A stretch of 64,000 bases of DNA from Umbelopsis isabellina (Eukaryota; Mucoromycota; Umbelopsidomycetes; Umbelopsidales; Umbelopsidaceae): NCBI GenBank assembly GCA_016758905.1, contig JAEPQZ010000005.1, positions 682,001 to 746,000 on the forward strand, given 5' to 3'. Shown here piece by piece: positions 1 through 11,729 of this stretch. Position numbers and translations under genes: made by a program. Below the pieces are notes generated by a model that searched no databases, was not told where the DNA came from, and was given only the letters and a program-made list of their open reading frames with translations. Positions within the stretch are counted from its first letter, which is position 1, and every line of letters begins with the position of its first letter.

Positions 1-464
1 AGTTTCTCAACGTTTAATAGTAGATTTCGGGTATTGCACAGATTTTCTGGGATGTCTAGATGTACTGTGCTGCACATCATTGCAAATTCCGCAGGCTTAA
101 TAGATCCTGCCATGGGACTAACTTCAGTGTTAGTATTGCTTGCGCTTTCTTCTGGTGAAGTACTGTCTATTTGGCGTGTCCCAGCTGGTTTACACGCTGA
201 TTCTAAATGTCCTTTCCACAAGTCCAAGATACCGATGCCATAGCGGTCATTACAGAACTCCGATATGTCGTTACTTTCAGCTTGCTCAAATTGTCTCCAA
301 ATGTATGAGAATGGTCTTGAGGTGGAGTTTTCATAAAGTGGTTGAGAATCATTGAGATTGTTCGTTAAGCTATTCCATTGATTGACAGGGCTAAAGTCCT
401 TCGCATGTCCATGTTTGTGTGGCTGAACGATGTTGGTAGCAGACTGCGCATCGGTCCAGTTCAT
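1..464 (-). CDS. N-terminal part of a possible GT61-like glycosyltransferase (runs off the left edge)
   Basis: The minus strand is open from an ATG at 464 to the window edge, giving about 154 residues with no stop. The peptide starts MNWTDAQSATN and has spaced cysteines in the patterns EFCNDRYGIG, ESACKPAG, MMCSTVHLD and NLCNTRNLLLN. This arrangement recalls the region before the catalytic domain of fungal DUF563/GT61 glycosyltransferases, but the catalytic part lies outside the window, so the family call is tentative. No signal peptide or membrane segment is visible after this ATG, so a further 5' exon is possible. It is head to head with the cytochrome b5 reductase gene, with 222 bp between the two starts. 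That the gene is real is fairly likely from the long open frame and its sensible composition; its function is not settled. Confidence 0.5.
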   Translation of the reverse strand, partial: MNWTDAQSATNIVQPHKHGHAKDFSPVNQWNSLTNNLNDSQPLYENSTSRPFSYIWRQFEQAESNDISEFCNDRYGIGILDLWKGHLESACKPAGTRQIDSTSPEESASNTNTEVSPMAGSIKPAEFAMMCSTVHLDIPENLCNTRNLLLNVEK

Positions 465-686
465 GTCTCGATTTTATCTTTTTACAACTTTACAGATACG
501 ATGTATCTTGAGCAATTCAACTGTACTGTTGTGATTTAAAGGGGCTGCCAAATTCAATTATTAACATTTCGCAATATACTCAAATAGGTCAAACTGGCCG
601 TCACGTGTTGGGAATAGAATCTCGAAAAGGATATCTCAACCCCAATCAATTTGCGAGTGAGAGAACTCTACTACATCTTGACCGAC

Positions 687-1942
687 ATGGCGCAACTAGT
701 TGGTCCATCACAATTGCGTGCTCCGGTAGCCGTCCGACGTGTAATGAGGATACTGACTGATCCCTACTTCCTGTCATTTGCTATTCCTCTCTGTTTGACT
801 GGAACTGTTTATGGATTCTGGAAGCTTTACTGGAAACGAAGAGGTATGTTAGGCCAGGGCAACTCTAGTGTACAAAGATACCAAACGCAATGAATCATAG
901 TTTCATCTTCTTACTTGTTTATGGACGATATCTCGAACAAAATATCTAATTTCATTTTCTTAACCATCTACAATTGTTTCTTGCAGCACCAAAGCGAATC
1001 TTGGACCAACATACCGTTCAATACTTCAAATTAGTCCAGAAAACACCAATTTCACACAACACCGTCATGTAAAAACGATATTCTCGATTAAATTGTTGGC
1101 AGACATATCGTTAACGACGATGAATTTTAAATTTGCAGATATCGGTTTGCGTTACCTATTAAAACAGCTGTTCTGGGTCTACCAATCGGCCAACACATCT
1201 CGTTAGTCGCCGATATGGAAGGCAAGGCCGTTTCTAGAAGTTATACACCTACTAGTCACCATGATACCCAAGGTTATTTCGACCTGTTGATTAAGGTAAT
1301 CCTGAAACTCACCAACATAGGAACGAAGTCTCATACATTTGAGTATTAACTATTTGTATAGTCCTACCCAACGGGAGCTGTTTCCAGCTATGTCGCAACA
1401 TTAGAAGTTGGTGATGCAGTGGGCATCAAAGGACCAAGAGGAGCATTTACATATACCCCTGGCATGGTGCGGGAACTGGGAATGATAGCCGGAGGTACGG
1501 GCATAACGCCAATGTTACAGGTATGTCCACTTTTCTGAGTATGTAGGATGACGAAGTTCTTGGAAAGTAATCAGTTATACATTAGATTGCCCGGGCTATT
1601 CTGAGCAATCCAAAAGATCGGACCAAGGTGTCATTGATTTTTGCGAACCGAAAGGAAGAGGATATACTCCTTAAAGACGAATTGGACAATTTGGCTAAGG
1701 AACATGATAACTTTCAGGTTCATTATGTGCTCGAGTATCCTCCAGATGATTGGACCGGTCAAGCCGGCTTTGTATCGAAGGACATGATTGAGCGTTACTT
1801 ACCTCCGCCAGCTAGAGATATCAAGATCTTATTGTGCGGACCGCCCGCTATGATCAGGGCCATGACCAATCTAACCCAAGACATAGGCTATGAGCCTAGT
1901 AGAGCCTCCAGTAAATTAACTGATCAGATATTTTGCTTCTAG
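687..1942 (+). CDS. CBR1: NADH-cytochrome b5 reductase, membrane-anchored
   Basis: Five exons (687-843, 987-1068, 1139-1295, 1362-1520, 1586-1942) join in frame to 303 residues. The family moves electrons from NADH through FAD to cytochrome b5 for fatty-acid desaturation and sterol synthesis. The N-terminus has one hydrophobic segment (around residues 28-45, [18 protein letters not shown]), which suits an anchor in the ER or outer mitochondrial membrane. The FAD-binding motif RSYTPTS, the NADH-binding GGTGITPM and the late CGPP motif are present, and the protein ends in the usual hydrophobic tail QIFCF. The open frame extends upstream only through a TTG, so the ATG at 687 is chosen. A choice between a Cbr1-type (ER) and an Mcr1-type (mitochondrial) enzyme cannot be made from sequence alone; the short anchor favours Cbr1. 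Confidence 0.93.
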
Positions 1943-2108
1943 ATGTTGTGATCAACATTAAAATAATTAAAATAATTAAAATCACATCAATGAGACGACT
2001 AAAATCACTATGTAGTACGGTTGCATAAGCGGGTTGATCATAAATCTTGATTTTACGATGTCGGAGTTGCGGCTTTGAGGTTTTTTCTACTCTTTAGCTT
2101 TACAAGCA

Positions 2109-4299
2109 ATGCTGCGATTCACAGGCTCCAATGTACGACGAGCTCTACATGTAAAGCCTCAAGTCACCTCTGCCTATAGGACTAAGCTGTGTAGGAGCTC
2201 TATTCCCACAGTGGCTATTGCGCTTCGCCGCTATGCCACGGAATCAGCTGGTCAAGTCGAGACGAAGGGTAAAACCAAAGTTGTCCAATACACTGTAGAT
2301 AAATATCCGGGTTACAAAAGGGATAGCCGTTTCAAGAAGGTAACGTGTTAGAATACTGATGTATGATATGAGCCATATCATCTTATCAGATCCCCGTTTA
2401 GCTCGCTGCCGAGGATGTCGATCATTTTAAGTCCATTGTTGGAGAGGCCGGTATGATTTATGACAACGAAGACGACTTGTATATCTACAACACAGATTGG
2501 ATGAACAAGTATAGAGGAAAATCTACGCTTGTCCTCAAACCAAAGACTACACAACAAGTCTCTGATATTCTCAAATACTGCAACGATCAAGGGCAAGTGA
2601 TGACAGCACAAAATTTATTTTTTCAAACATAGCTCTATTCTAATGATCCATATGATCTTCAGATTGGCTGTAGTACCACAAGGAGGAAATACTGGTCTTG
2701 TTGGAGGATCGATCCCAGTTTTTGATGAGATTGTCCTCAGCACCGCCAATTTGAACAACATTCGCAGCTTTGATGCAGTTTCCGGTATGTACTCGGTTCA
2801 AATGCGTAATAGTGAAGTCAGCATTATGCTTATAACGATAATTCTGCAGGTGTCCTTGTGTCGGATTCCGGGTGCGTTCTGGAAAACTTGGATAATTATT
2901 TACATGAGAAAGGTTACATCATGCCCATCGATCTTGGTGCCAAGGGCAGGCAAGTGTGAACAGCCATGTGTTGATGATCTTGTTGACAACGCCGCTGACC
3001 TTAATTTATCACTAGTTGCCATATCGGAGGCAATGTTGCCACAAATGCTGGAGGCTTGCGACTTCTTCGTTATGGATCGTTGCATGGCACCGTCTTGGGA
3101 TTAGAGGTTGTGCTACCTGATGGCACGATATTAGAGAATCTTTCGACTTTGCGTAAGGATAACACTGGATACGATTTAAAGCAATTGTTTATCGGATCAG
3201 AAGGAACTCTTGGTATTATCACTGGAGTTTCCATTTTGACACCGCGAAAGCCTAACGTATGACATTTAGAATGTATGCATTCTTTATTGATAAAAGTAAT
3301 CTTACTAAATCTTCTCTCCTATCTAGGCCGTCAACGTTGCTTTGCTCGGTGTCAACTCATTCGAAGATGTCCAGAAAGCCTTCAAACAGGCCAAATCCGA
3401 AGTTTCTGAAATTCTTTCCGGTAAGAGCTCGATACACCTTTGCTGCATAACCAACACTCTCACTATAATTCTAATGCTGCCGTTGGTATAGCTTTTGAAT
3501 TTTGGGACTCCAAGGCTTCCAAGATGTTTAAGAAACATAGCGAGTTGAAGGATGCGCTTTCTGATGAATACCCATTTTATGTGCTCATCGAGACCAGCGG
3601 CTCCAGCAAGGATCATGATGATGAAAAGCTGAACGGTTTATTAGAGACTTTGATGACTGACGAAGTCGCGCTAGACGGAGTGGTTGCTCAAGATGACACT
3701 CAAATTAGAAACTTGTGGTCTATGCGTGAGGGTATCCCAGAAGCTCTGAGTAAAGAAGGAGGTGTCTTCAAGTATGATGTTTCTCTTCCTGTTCCTCGCA
3801 TTTACGACTGCGTCGAAGACATGCGCAAGCACCTTACCGACAATGGCGTATATGGCAAGGAAGACTCTCCTGTTGTAGAAGTCGTAGGATATGGACACGT
3901 TGGCGATGGCAATTTGCATTTGAATATTGCCACCAAGACTGTTGATACAAAAATTATGAACATCATCGAGCCTTATATCTTTGAGTGGGTTTGTAAGTGA
4001 AATTCTCGAGAACAAAGCATTTTGCGTGAATACTATAGCCTTGAAAGTAACATTTTTTCTCTTCTCACAGCAAAAGAAAATGGTTCCATTTCTGCCGAGC
4101 ATGGTAAGTTTTTGATGAAAAGGGAGATACCACTGAAAGATCAGGTTAATTAACCAATATTTTGATAGGTCTTGGACTTCAAAAGGGCAATTTCCTCCAT
4201 TACTCCAAGCCCAGTGCCATGATCAATTTGATGAAGACTGTCAAGCAAACTATTGATCCCAAGGGTATCATGAACCCCTACAAGTACCTTCCAAACTAG
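2109..4299 (+). CDS. D2HGDH: D-2-hydroxyglutarate dehydrogenase, mitochondrial FAD enzyme (D-lactate dehydrogenase family)
   Basis: Nine exons (2109-2339, 2402-2592, 2663-2784, 2850-2949, 3016-3256, 3327-3420, 3492-3992, 4071-4103, 4169-4299) give 547 residues. The family oxidises D-2-hydroxyglutarate to 2-oxoglutarate; yeast Dld2 and Dld3 are relatives. The first 40 residues are rich in Arg, Ser and Ala with few acids, as in a mitochondrial presequence. The FAD-binding PCMH core shows [26 protein letters not shown] and [13 protein letters not shown]. The C-terminal FAD-oxidase domain has the metal-site segment [13 protein letters not shown] and the closing SAEHGLG and [12 protein letters not shown]. 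Introns 2 (2593-2662) and 4 (2950-3015) begin with GC, not GT; only these joins restore the conserved sequence. Exon 8 is only 33 nt. The protein looks complete. Confidence 0.95.
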
Positions 4300-4465
4300 T
4301 GGCATATATTTCTATCAAATTGTAAATGAAAAAATAAAAAATTCAGCAAAATGATACTCAGACTCAACGAAGGCGATTCAAAACGCGCGCGGCTCGCGAA
4401 GTCATAACAAAGGCTCTTTATTATTTGAACTTTGACAACTATAGCTCTGCTACCTTATAACTCTA

Positions 4466-5531
4466 ATGGAAGGAGAAAACGAGCAGAATCGTGATCCACA
4501 GGAATCAAGCGAATACAACTCATCACACCGACTTTTTATGCAAGCAATGCTGTCGCACCGTATTCTCGAAGAATCTCGAGCGGAAGAGATTTACGACAAT
4601 GTATGCGTAAAAACCAATGGTAACGTTCTTGTTGCATAGACAAAGAGCTTAGTTGCAGCTGCTAACTTTGCAAAAAGTTGATAAAAATGATTTTAGCGAC
4701 TTTATTGCCGTTATTAACAAGGAAATCAACGACGTTGACCTTGCCCTGAGACGGTCAGTGGATCAATATAACAGCGTTGCGATCATTGCTCTGGTGAGGA
4801 ACATCAAATTACTGAGGGCATTTATGGTATTCAATTACTTAAACTAGCTTACTTTAGGTAAATACCAAAAGCGACGAGGTTGCCAAGCTCGCAACAACCT
4901 ACACCCCCAACGAACTCGCCTATTTCAAACGCATTGTAAGTCTATTTGAGGACAGGCCATTTGTACCGCCCCAGAATAGCTAATTAGTATTCTAGCTTGA
5001 GCTTATCATTACCGCAGACAATGAGGCATATTCAATAAGTTCGATTGCCGCAATAAGGGAGGGCCCTAAATTAAAGTCACCAATTTCGCAGCGAGAATCC
5101 CAAGAGCTTCTTGCTAAATTGGTCAACGATCAATGGCTAAAAAAGCGGAGGTAAGGTAACATACTTTCGTTACAAACATTGCGATTGCATATTTCTAATT
5201 TGACTGCAGGGATGGATATTACGTCTTACATATGCGCAGTATCATCGAATTACAAGATTATTTGAAAGAAACATTTGAAGGCGATGTTCATGAATGCCTT
5301 ATGTGCATGGAGATGGTAACCATCGGTGAACGTTGTAGTCAAGAGCGCTGCAGCGTACGATTACATCTGCATTGTGCAGCAGGCTATTTTCCAGAAGACG
5401 ATAACGGTGCCGCTATAAAATGTCCAACGTGTTCAACTTCGTGGAAACGAAGCAACAAATTTGGCGGTGCCAATACATCTAGACGAAGTAACGGACACAG
5501 CCAAACAGCTAACGAAAGTGAGGATGGATAA
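4466..5531 (+). CDS. NSE1: SMC5-SMC6 complex subunit NSE1, RING-like E3 ubiquitin ligase
   Basis: Five exons (4466-4600, 4653-4793, 4858-4935, 4996-5150, 5210-5531) give 276 residues. NSE1 pairs with NSE3 and NSE4 in the SMC5-SMC6 complex, which handles recombination intermediates and stalled forks. The N-terminus matches the family: HRLFMQAMLSHRILEE, then DFSDFIAVINKEIND and an ALVNTKSDEVAKLA stretch, forming tandem winged helices. The segment VNDQWLKKR with GYYVLHMRSIIEL precedes a variant RING: CLMC, then GERCSQERC, RLHLHC and CPTC. The tail is Ser/Asn-rich and probably disordered. The gene follows D2HGDH by 166 bp on the same strand and converges on translin, whose stop lies 71 bp away. 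The first splice join fits best with TTG as the first codon of exon 2; the other joins are clear. Confidence 0.9.
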
Positions 5532-5602
5532 TGGCTTGGAAAGGATGATCTGCATTGTTATAATCATCCATGCTGGGAGTTTATTAGACAGCGAAACAAT
5601 CA

Positions 5603-6729
5603 CTAGTCCTTGGTCAAACCTCTGAGCGACACATCATATACCACTTCCTCTATTCTTTTCAGATCATACTTGATGCCGTCAAATCTGTCAAATTTTTAAT
5701 TTGTTTTAGCATGCTATCTTGGCATTCTTTCTTAAGTGACAACAGTACCTTTTACGTAAATTGTCATTCTTCAGGTTTAAAAGCTGAAATCCAGCCATCA
5801 GCTCCTTCACAAAGTTTGAGATTTTTCGTGGTCGTTGGTAATCACCATTTGTAACAGAATTTACTGCCAGTCGCGACTTTCAGGTACATTATTAACGGCT
5901 AGCTTGCATTGTTGAATTAAATATTAAAGTTGGTCTGCTTACCAATTCATTGGCAACACTTATATATGAATGTAATAGATCTTCATACGGTATGTGTAGA
6001 CCAAGAAGCTCGTTTTGAATATCAACCTTTACTAATTGTCCAAGGATGATTCGTTATATTATAGCAATTGTCCTAATCACAAAGCGTGTAAATAGCAGAA
6101 ACTTACATTTCAACGCCTCTTCAAATTCAATGACTGTAGGCAGTCTTTCATACTTCAAGTAGGTCGAGAAGGCAACGAGGAATAGAATTTGCTACTCAGA
6201 ATAAAAGACTCAATAAGCAAAACTATGTTCTCACAGCGTGTTGAGCAGTCATCTACCTGAAGCGTATTTCTCCAGATATCACAATATCTATATAATGAAT
6301 AATGTTAATGACGTTCATGACATTCATCGGAAGAAAAGCGCTCAATCATAGGACAACTCGCACTTGTAATATTGACTCTCAGACACGAGTTTATCAAGCT
6401 TCTGCAACTGTTCTCGTAAGACATCAAAATCGACCTTAGGCACTTGAAGGTACGTAAGCAAGATTGTAATATGCATTTGAAAGTCAATAACTTATATTAA
6501 CCTGGTCCTGTAGGATTCGCATGCACACGATTCAAATTCGCAATTTGTACACGCGTGGCGCGATCGAGTTCTCGGACTATCTGTCGTAGCTCCTGTAACG
6601 GGCAACAGTTATTATGCAGTGACTTATAGATAGAACCATTTAGTTATAAAATCATACATCCTTGACAACTGCTTCTTCCTCGAGCCTCAATTGGATATCT
6701 TCAAACACTTTGTGTTCTATTTGTGCCAT
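5603..6729 (-). CDS. TSN: Translin, ssDNA/RNA-binding subunit of the C3PO nuclease
   Basis: About eight small exons on the minus strand; exon 1 is 6658-6729 and exon 2 is 6502-6592. In order the peptide reads MAQIEHKVFEDIQLRLEEE, ELRQIVRELDRATR, LREQLQKLDKLV, YYKYCDIWRNTLQ, ILFLVAFSTYL, LGLHIPYEDLLHSYIS, SRLAVNSVTNGDY, GFQLLNLKNDNLRKRFDG and YDVSLRGLTKD, ending at TAG (5603-5605). These are the helical segments of translin along its whole length. Translin forms ring-shaped oligomers, with TRAX in the C3PO RNase where TRAX exists; no TRAX gene lies in this window. The ATG at 6729 matches where other translins begin; the frame is open further upstream but that stretch is not family-like. It is divergent from the patatin-like gene, with 325 bp between starts. 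Confidence 0.92.
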
Positions 6730-7054
6730 CGAAGTTGTCTGGTCCAGCGAAAACTCAGCCTGCGGATCAAAATTGAAGGTTTTCATGTAAATCATGCAAA
6801 AAGCATTAACGTCGCATCGACACACCATTACTCCTTGACAAATAGATACTAGAGCATATAGCTGAATATAATCCTTCAGCATGTTTTACTGGCTCCATGT
6901 TGGAGGATACAATAACATAAGGGTAAAACAATCAATTGTAATCATGAATCAATACTGTTATCATGTGAAAATTGACACATTCCATTTCGGGACAATGCTG
7001 AGAGGATGCGCAATATCCTACAACCTGTTCAATCTACATTGTCCAATAACTGCA

Positions 7055-9425
7055 ATGGCAAAAGTTGTAAAAGAGAAAAAAGAGTGGAAGGACGTTGTGG
7101 ATAACATGATATACTATATTGGCTCCGTATTCTCTCTGATATTCTCTTTCCTCATTGCGCCTGGAATGGCAAGTTGTCTAACTTGTCAGTACTATGAAAC
7201 TACTGATAATAATATTGTGTCGTTTCCAATTACAGGCGATATTGGATGGTTTCAAAAGCCAAAATGTAGCAGAAGTCCTTCAAAATGAGCTAAAAACTGC
7301 TTCCAATTTTGAAGAATGGCGATCGCAAGCTCAGACATTGGATATGTAAGTTAGTCGTTGAGCGTAATTGACAGTGATGTTTATGCTAAGAATCTCTCTT
7401 TAGGATGATGGGTAAGTAGACAATTATTAATATTGAAGCTGTTCATTTTATTGACAACACAAATGAAGGGAATGATAGATGGAAGGCAGATCCACGATCG
7501 AAATTGTATGATCGAAAGCTCATTGAGTCAAGACTTAGACATTTAAAGCAGATAAAAAGAAACAACGATGTAAATGATATCATATATACTTTGCGTGGAG
7601 GTCTACTGAGAAACTTTGCTGGAATCTGCGATCGGAAACTATTTTCGCATTCGTACATAGGGTGAGCTATCAATCGTGGCAAATTGTAAGGCATACTTTG
7701 GATCTAACCGTTTTCTCGGATGTACGCAGTACCAAAAATCTGATAGAAGAGTATATGGACCAAGTGATTGAGGAGCTTGAGTACATTGAAAATACGAATG
7801 AGCTTGATCCACAAACAAAGCTAAAATTCTTTATGGATACTCGACAAAGTTTTGGATGCTCCGCGCTTATATTACAAGGCGGGGCAACATTCGGTAAGCG
7901 ATATTATTGTTGGATTCTCTCCAACATAGAAAGTCTAACATGTCAACAGGGTTGTATCATATTGGTGTGGTGAAGGCTTTGTTTGAACAAGACTTGCTGC
8001 CGCGCATAATAAGTGGAACAGCGGTGGGCGCACTGATCGCTGCTTTGATATGTATTCACACAGACGACGAACTGCCAGTAGGTGATACATCGCAATAGCT
8101 GAACGATCATGATATAAGGCTAATGATTTATTGTAGGATGTATTTCAACCAGATGGAATTAATTTGACAGCCTTTTCCAAAAAAGAACCGAAAGGGTAAA
8201 TATAAAAGTTGTGTATCAGACATATAAAATAGATGATAATTATACTCTCAAACAGCAATGTGAGGAGGAGAATAACGCGATTACTAAAATACGGACATCT
8301 TATGGATATCAAAGTCCTGCAGGAGTGCGTAAGAGCTAACGTAGGAGATTTGACATTCGAAGAAGCATACGAAAGAACAAAACGTATCTTAAATATAAGT
8401 GTCTCTTCGAGTCGAACCCTTGAGGTGCCACAGCTGCTCAATTACCTTACAGCGCCAAACGTGGTAAGTACATATTACAATGGTTCGAGATTTCGCTTAT
8501 TAAGTAACATTGATCACTATCTCAGCTTATATGGAGTGCAGCATGTTGCTCATCCGCATCGATTGGTCTTTTTGGAAGCAGTGATCTACTCGCCAAGAAC
8601 AAAAACGGGGATATTGTCAAATGGAGTTCATCTGCTATCAAATGGAATCACTGGACGGAAGCCAGCTCGACCGAGAGTCAAGCTCCGTTGTTGCGACTAT
8701 CCGAGCTGCTAGATGTGAACCACTTCATCGTATCTCAAGCAAATTCATATTTTATACCATTTGTTGGAAATCATCCTGATCCACAGTCTGAAACTTTGTT
8801 TAAAAAGTTTGTTTATATAATTGCCTCAGAAACGCGACATAGATTATTCCAGGTAAATCTATATTGAAGACATGGTATTGACCATAATGACGCATATCCT
8901 GACACAAAGTTGTATAGTTGAACCAATTACACTTGTTACCACGAGTATTGCGCGGGGTAATTGAGGAAACGGTTTCTGGAGATGTTACGATAGTCCCCTC
9001 CTTAGCGTTAAAAGTAAGTTTGATCACATCTTATGTAAGGTGTAGGCGAACAATGGCTAACAATTTATGCAAAGGATTTTACCACTGTCTTCGCCAACCC
9101 CACACAGTCATTGCTTGGATACTGGTGAGAATAATAAATATAGGTATCAACTTTGCAAACTAATTAACGGAACTTCTTTGTTGCAGGATTTTGAAAGGCG
9201 AACAATCCACATGGCCACTCATCTCTCTTATACAAGCTAGATGTAAGATTGAGCTGGCCCTGGATAAAGGTTAGGGCAAAGACTGAATGGCTTGAAGAAT
9301 CTGAATAATCCTAATCTGTCTCCATAGCATTGCTACGGTTAAGAGCACACAGTTTCGAAAACACGCCTATCGTAGTTCGATCCAGATTAAGCAATCACAA
9401 GAAGAGAGCAAAGTCCATGCACTAA
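7055..9425 (+). CDS. Patatin-like protein of the TGL3/4/5 triacylglycerol-lipase family, both catalytic residues replaced
   Basis: The gene has about a dozen exons; the first are 7055-7168, 7236-7345, 7404-7411 (only 8 nt), 7469-7661 and one from 7730. Family members hydrolyse triacylglycerol at lipid droplets with a Ser-Asp dyad. The protein aligns over the whole fungal TGL core: GNDRWKADPRSKLYD, FGLYHIGVVKALFEQDLLPRI, GDLTFEEAYERTKRILNI, LNYLTAPNV, LIWSAACCSSA, LRLSELLDVNHFIVSQAN, LLPRVLRGVIEETVSGD, DFTTVFANPT and ILKGEQSTWP. However, the nucleophile elbow GXSXG reads GTAVG (8014-8028), with Ala in place of Ser. The Asp-Gly motif before RLSEL reads EASS, so Asp is also missing. The glycine loop is altered (QGGATFG). 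Intron 1 has a GC donor (7169-7235). A hydrophobic segment lies near residues 20-36. The frame is intact throughout, so this looks like a maintained pseudoenzyme, not a decaying gene. Confidence 0.9.
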
Positions 9426-9720
9426 GATGCCAAAACCATAAATAACTCATAGAATATTGACACCACAATTGTAATGGATAAAAAAATTTGTTTCTATTTT
9501 GTGAATCAAATTCCAGAAAAGCGTGCAGATGTGAGAATAAAATGTGAAAGGGACAAATGTACAATTTTTAAAGAGATATCTGAAGAGAGGAAGCGTTGGG
9601 TACCGTATGCGTTACAGCTATTAACAAATCAGGTCTTTTAATATGTAAGCTTCTCATCCTATTGATATACAGTGGTTAGCAATCTTGTCAAACAGATAGC
9701 ATGCATTCATCAAGTAAGGA

Positions 9721-10326
9721 TCATACCATTTGCTTAGCTTCCTTGAAGCACTCTTCATAAAGCTCCTTGTAATCCTCAGCAGCCTTCTTGTCCTGCTTCT
9801 TGCCGCCCAAAACAACCATCACGCAAGAGGTGGGTCGCTTGGTGGAGCCAGCGGTACCAAGATCTTCTTTGGAAGGAACGAAAACGTATGGAACTTGCTC
9901 GTCCTCGCACATCACAGGGACATGTGTGATAACATCAATTGGTGAAATGTCACCAGCGATAATGACAAGACCCTTTTCACCCTTACGAAGTCCCTTGACG
10001 ACTTCTTTGACACCGCGCTTGACATGTTTAGCCTTTGCAGCTGCAATGCAAAATGTTAATAGATGAACGAAATCGGTAAGATCACACAAACTACAGGTTA
10101 GCAACAAGCATAGTTTGTTTGCTAAGGTGTTGAATGTTCGAATATATGCTGTAGAGTCCAGTGGGATCAAGTGCTAACCTTTCTTAACAGTCTTCAAAAG
10201 CTTCTTAGTGAGCTTCTTCTCGGCCATAGGATGGGCAATAGGTGAAGCCTCAAGAACTCTAGTCTCTTCTTCGTTATCAGATCCAGCAACTTGCTTGACC
10301 TTCTTTTCCTTCTTTTCTTTGCCCAT
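9721..10326 (-). CDS. NHP2: H/ACA ribonucleoprotein subunit NHP2
   Basis: Two exons (10326-10179 and 10040-9721, intron 10041-10178) give 155 residues, the usual length for the family. NHP2 is the L7Ae-like core protein of H/ACA snoRNPs, which guide pseudouridylation of rRNA and snRNA and act in 18S rRNA processing in the nucleolus. The N-terminus is a Lys-rich tail (MGKEKKEKKVKQ). The L7Ae fold follows: KKLTKKLLKTVKK, AAKAKHVKRGVKEVVKGLRKGEKG, LVIIAGDISPIDVITHVPV, CEDEQVPYVFVPSKEDLG and the RPTSCVMV strand. The ATG at 10326 is chosen because the upstream open stretch is low-complexity (poly-Phe) and does not belong to the family. It is divergent from CSM3/TIPIN with 194 bp between starts, which suggests a shared promoter. 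Confidence 0.95.
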
Positions 10327-10520
10327 AATTAAGTGAAAGGTTTTGTGAATGACCGCAAGAACGCACCAGCGAAAAAAAAAAAAAAATGGATGCTGGCTGT
10401 ACAAGCCACCGGCCAGTCCCAAACATCCTTGACCTTTCAGGCGCAACCCCAAAAAACCGAGTCACAATTAGCCTGGGACACATTGTCGGTTCGCGTTTCT
10501 TGTCACGTCCTACATACGCG

Positions 10521-11506
10521 ATGGAAAACAGCAACGACAATTCTGTTACCACTTTTCCCTCGATAGATCCACTGGCTCCTGCAGATACTGCATTGAGAGA
10601 TGAGTTGGCCGGTAATAAAGAACAACCACCGAAGAAACGGTCAACTGCCGTGTCTCTTGACCCAAAACTGTAAGTTTCTACCAGAGTTTGTGCTGAAATT
10701 CTATTGCTCACCGTTTGTGATGTCAGTTTATTGAGCGAAAAGGGTCTCCCTCGACTGCGCCGTCATGGGAGAGCTATAAAGTTTTACGGAAAAGGTCGCG
10801 AAGACGAGGATTTGAAGCGAATCATGGAATTTTATCAGATCTGGGCCCATAGTCTATACCCTCGTTTGAACATGAAAGACTTCTCGGAAAGAGTGGTCAA
10901 AGTATGCAGCAGCCAGAAACAATGCAAGGTGAAATTTCTCGTCAATCAAATGAAGTTGGCAAAGTGTTTCATTGACATCATTTCACGTACTAAAGGAAGC
11001 GCTCAATGTATGGAGAGAAGAACTTGTTCAGGGAGCATCAGTGGACAATATGGAAGGAGAGTTATCTGGCATAACAATCCAAGGTATGCACTTGCTAAAA
11101 ATTTATGTAACATCGGACAACTGCTGAAACTACATTCCTTAAAGATTCGAATGAAACAGACGACTTATGGGGCGATGTATGTATTAGTATTCCGATGTTT
11201 TGAAACTGACTTGTCGTTAACAGCATATATTAGAACGCAAGTACAACTTTACCCCATGACGATAATGGTGACCGAGTTTCGCCAAACCCACACCAAACTT
11301 CCCAGCTTTCGGAAGAACAGAGGAGGCGAATAGAAGAAAACAGGTTGAAAGCTTTGTCAAGGCGAAATCTACAATCTAACACTCCATCGCTGTCACAACC
11401 AGAAGAGCATTGGGACCCTCTCGAAGATTTAGCAGTAGGCCCAGAGCCTGAAGAACCAACGGATCCTGCTGAGGAATATGTAGATCCAGCAGAGGAATAC
11501 ATCTAA
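10521..11506 (+). CDS. CSM3: Replication fork protection subunit CSM3/Swi3 (TIPIN homologue)
   Basis: Four introns separate five exons; exon 1 is 10521-10669, exon 2 starts at 10727 and the last starts at 11231 and ends at TAA 11504-11506. The Swi3 domain is clear in exon 2: LLSEKGLPRLRRHG, KFYGKGREDEDLKRIMEFYQ, IWAHSLYPRLNMKDF and ERVVKVCSSQKQC. The family partners Tof1/Timeless and stabilises paused replication forks and checkpoint signalling. After the domain come a short EALNVWREEL segment and an acidic low-complexity region. The C-terminal part has EEQRRRIEENRLKAL, also typical of the family, and a tail with a repeated PAEEY (DPAEEYVDPAEEYI). The acceptor for the last exon is taken at TTAG|AAC because the earlier CAG would run into a stop. 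Confidence 0.86.
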
Positions 11507-11729
11507 TGTAATATAATAAATACCCGACAAGTGCAATTTATCAAAAGTTTAAAAATCATCTTTATGAACGTAAGTCAAGAAAGAGAGAAGGGATTTCACG
11601 GAGAAGTTTAGGTATATGTGCAAAAGTACGAGAAGAGATATACACAATAGAAAAAAAAGTACGATTATAGTTACGAATAAGTGAAAAATTAATTCAATTA
11701 GCTAAGAAGCGATAAGTGTGCACCAGCAC

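Noticed and set aside
651-686. N-terminal extension of the cytochrome b5 reductase
   Set aside because: It begins with TTG, not ATG, and is not family-like. The ATG at 687 fits.
9010-9072. Apparent frameshift in the patatin-like gene
   Set aside because: A 61-nt intron from GTAAGT to GCAAAG, with a CTAAC branch point, restores the frame exactly at DFTTVFANPT. No frameshift is needed.
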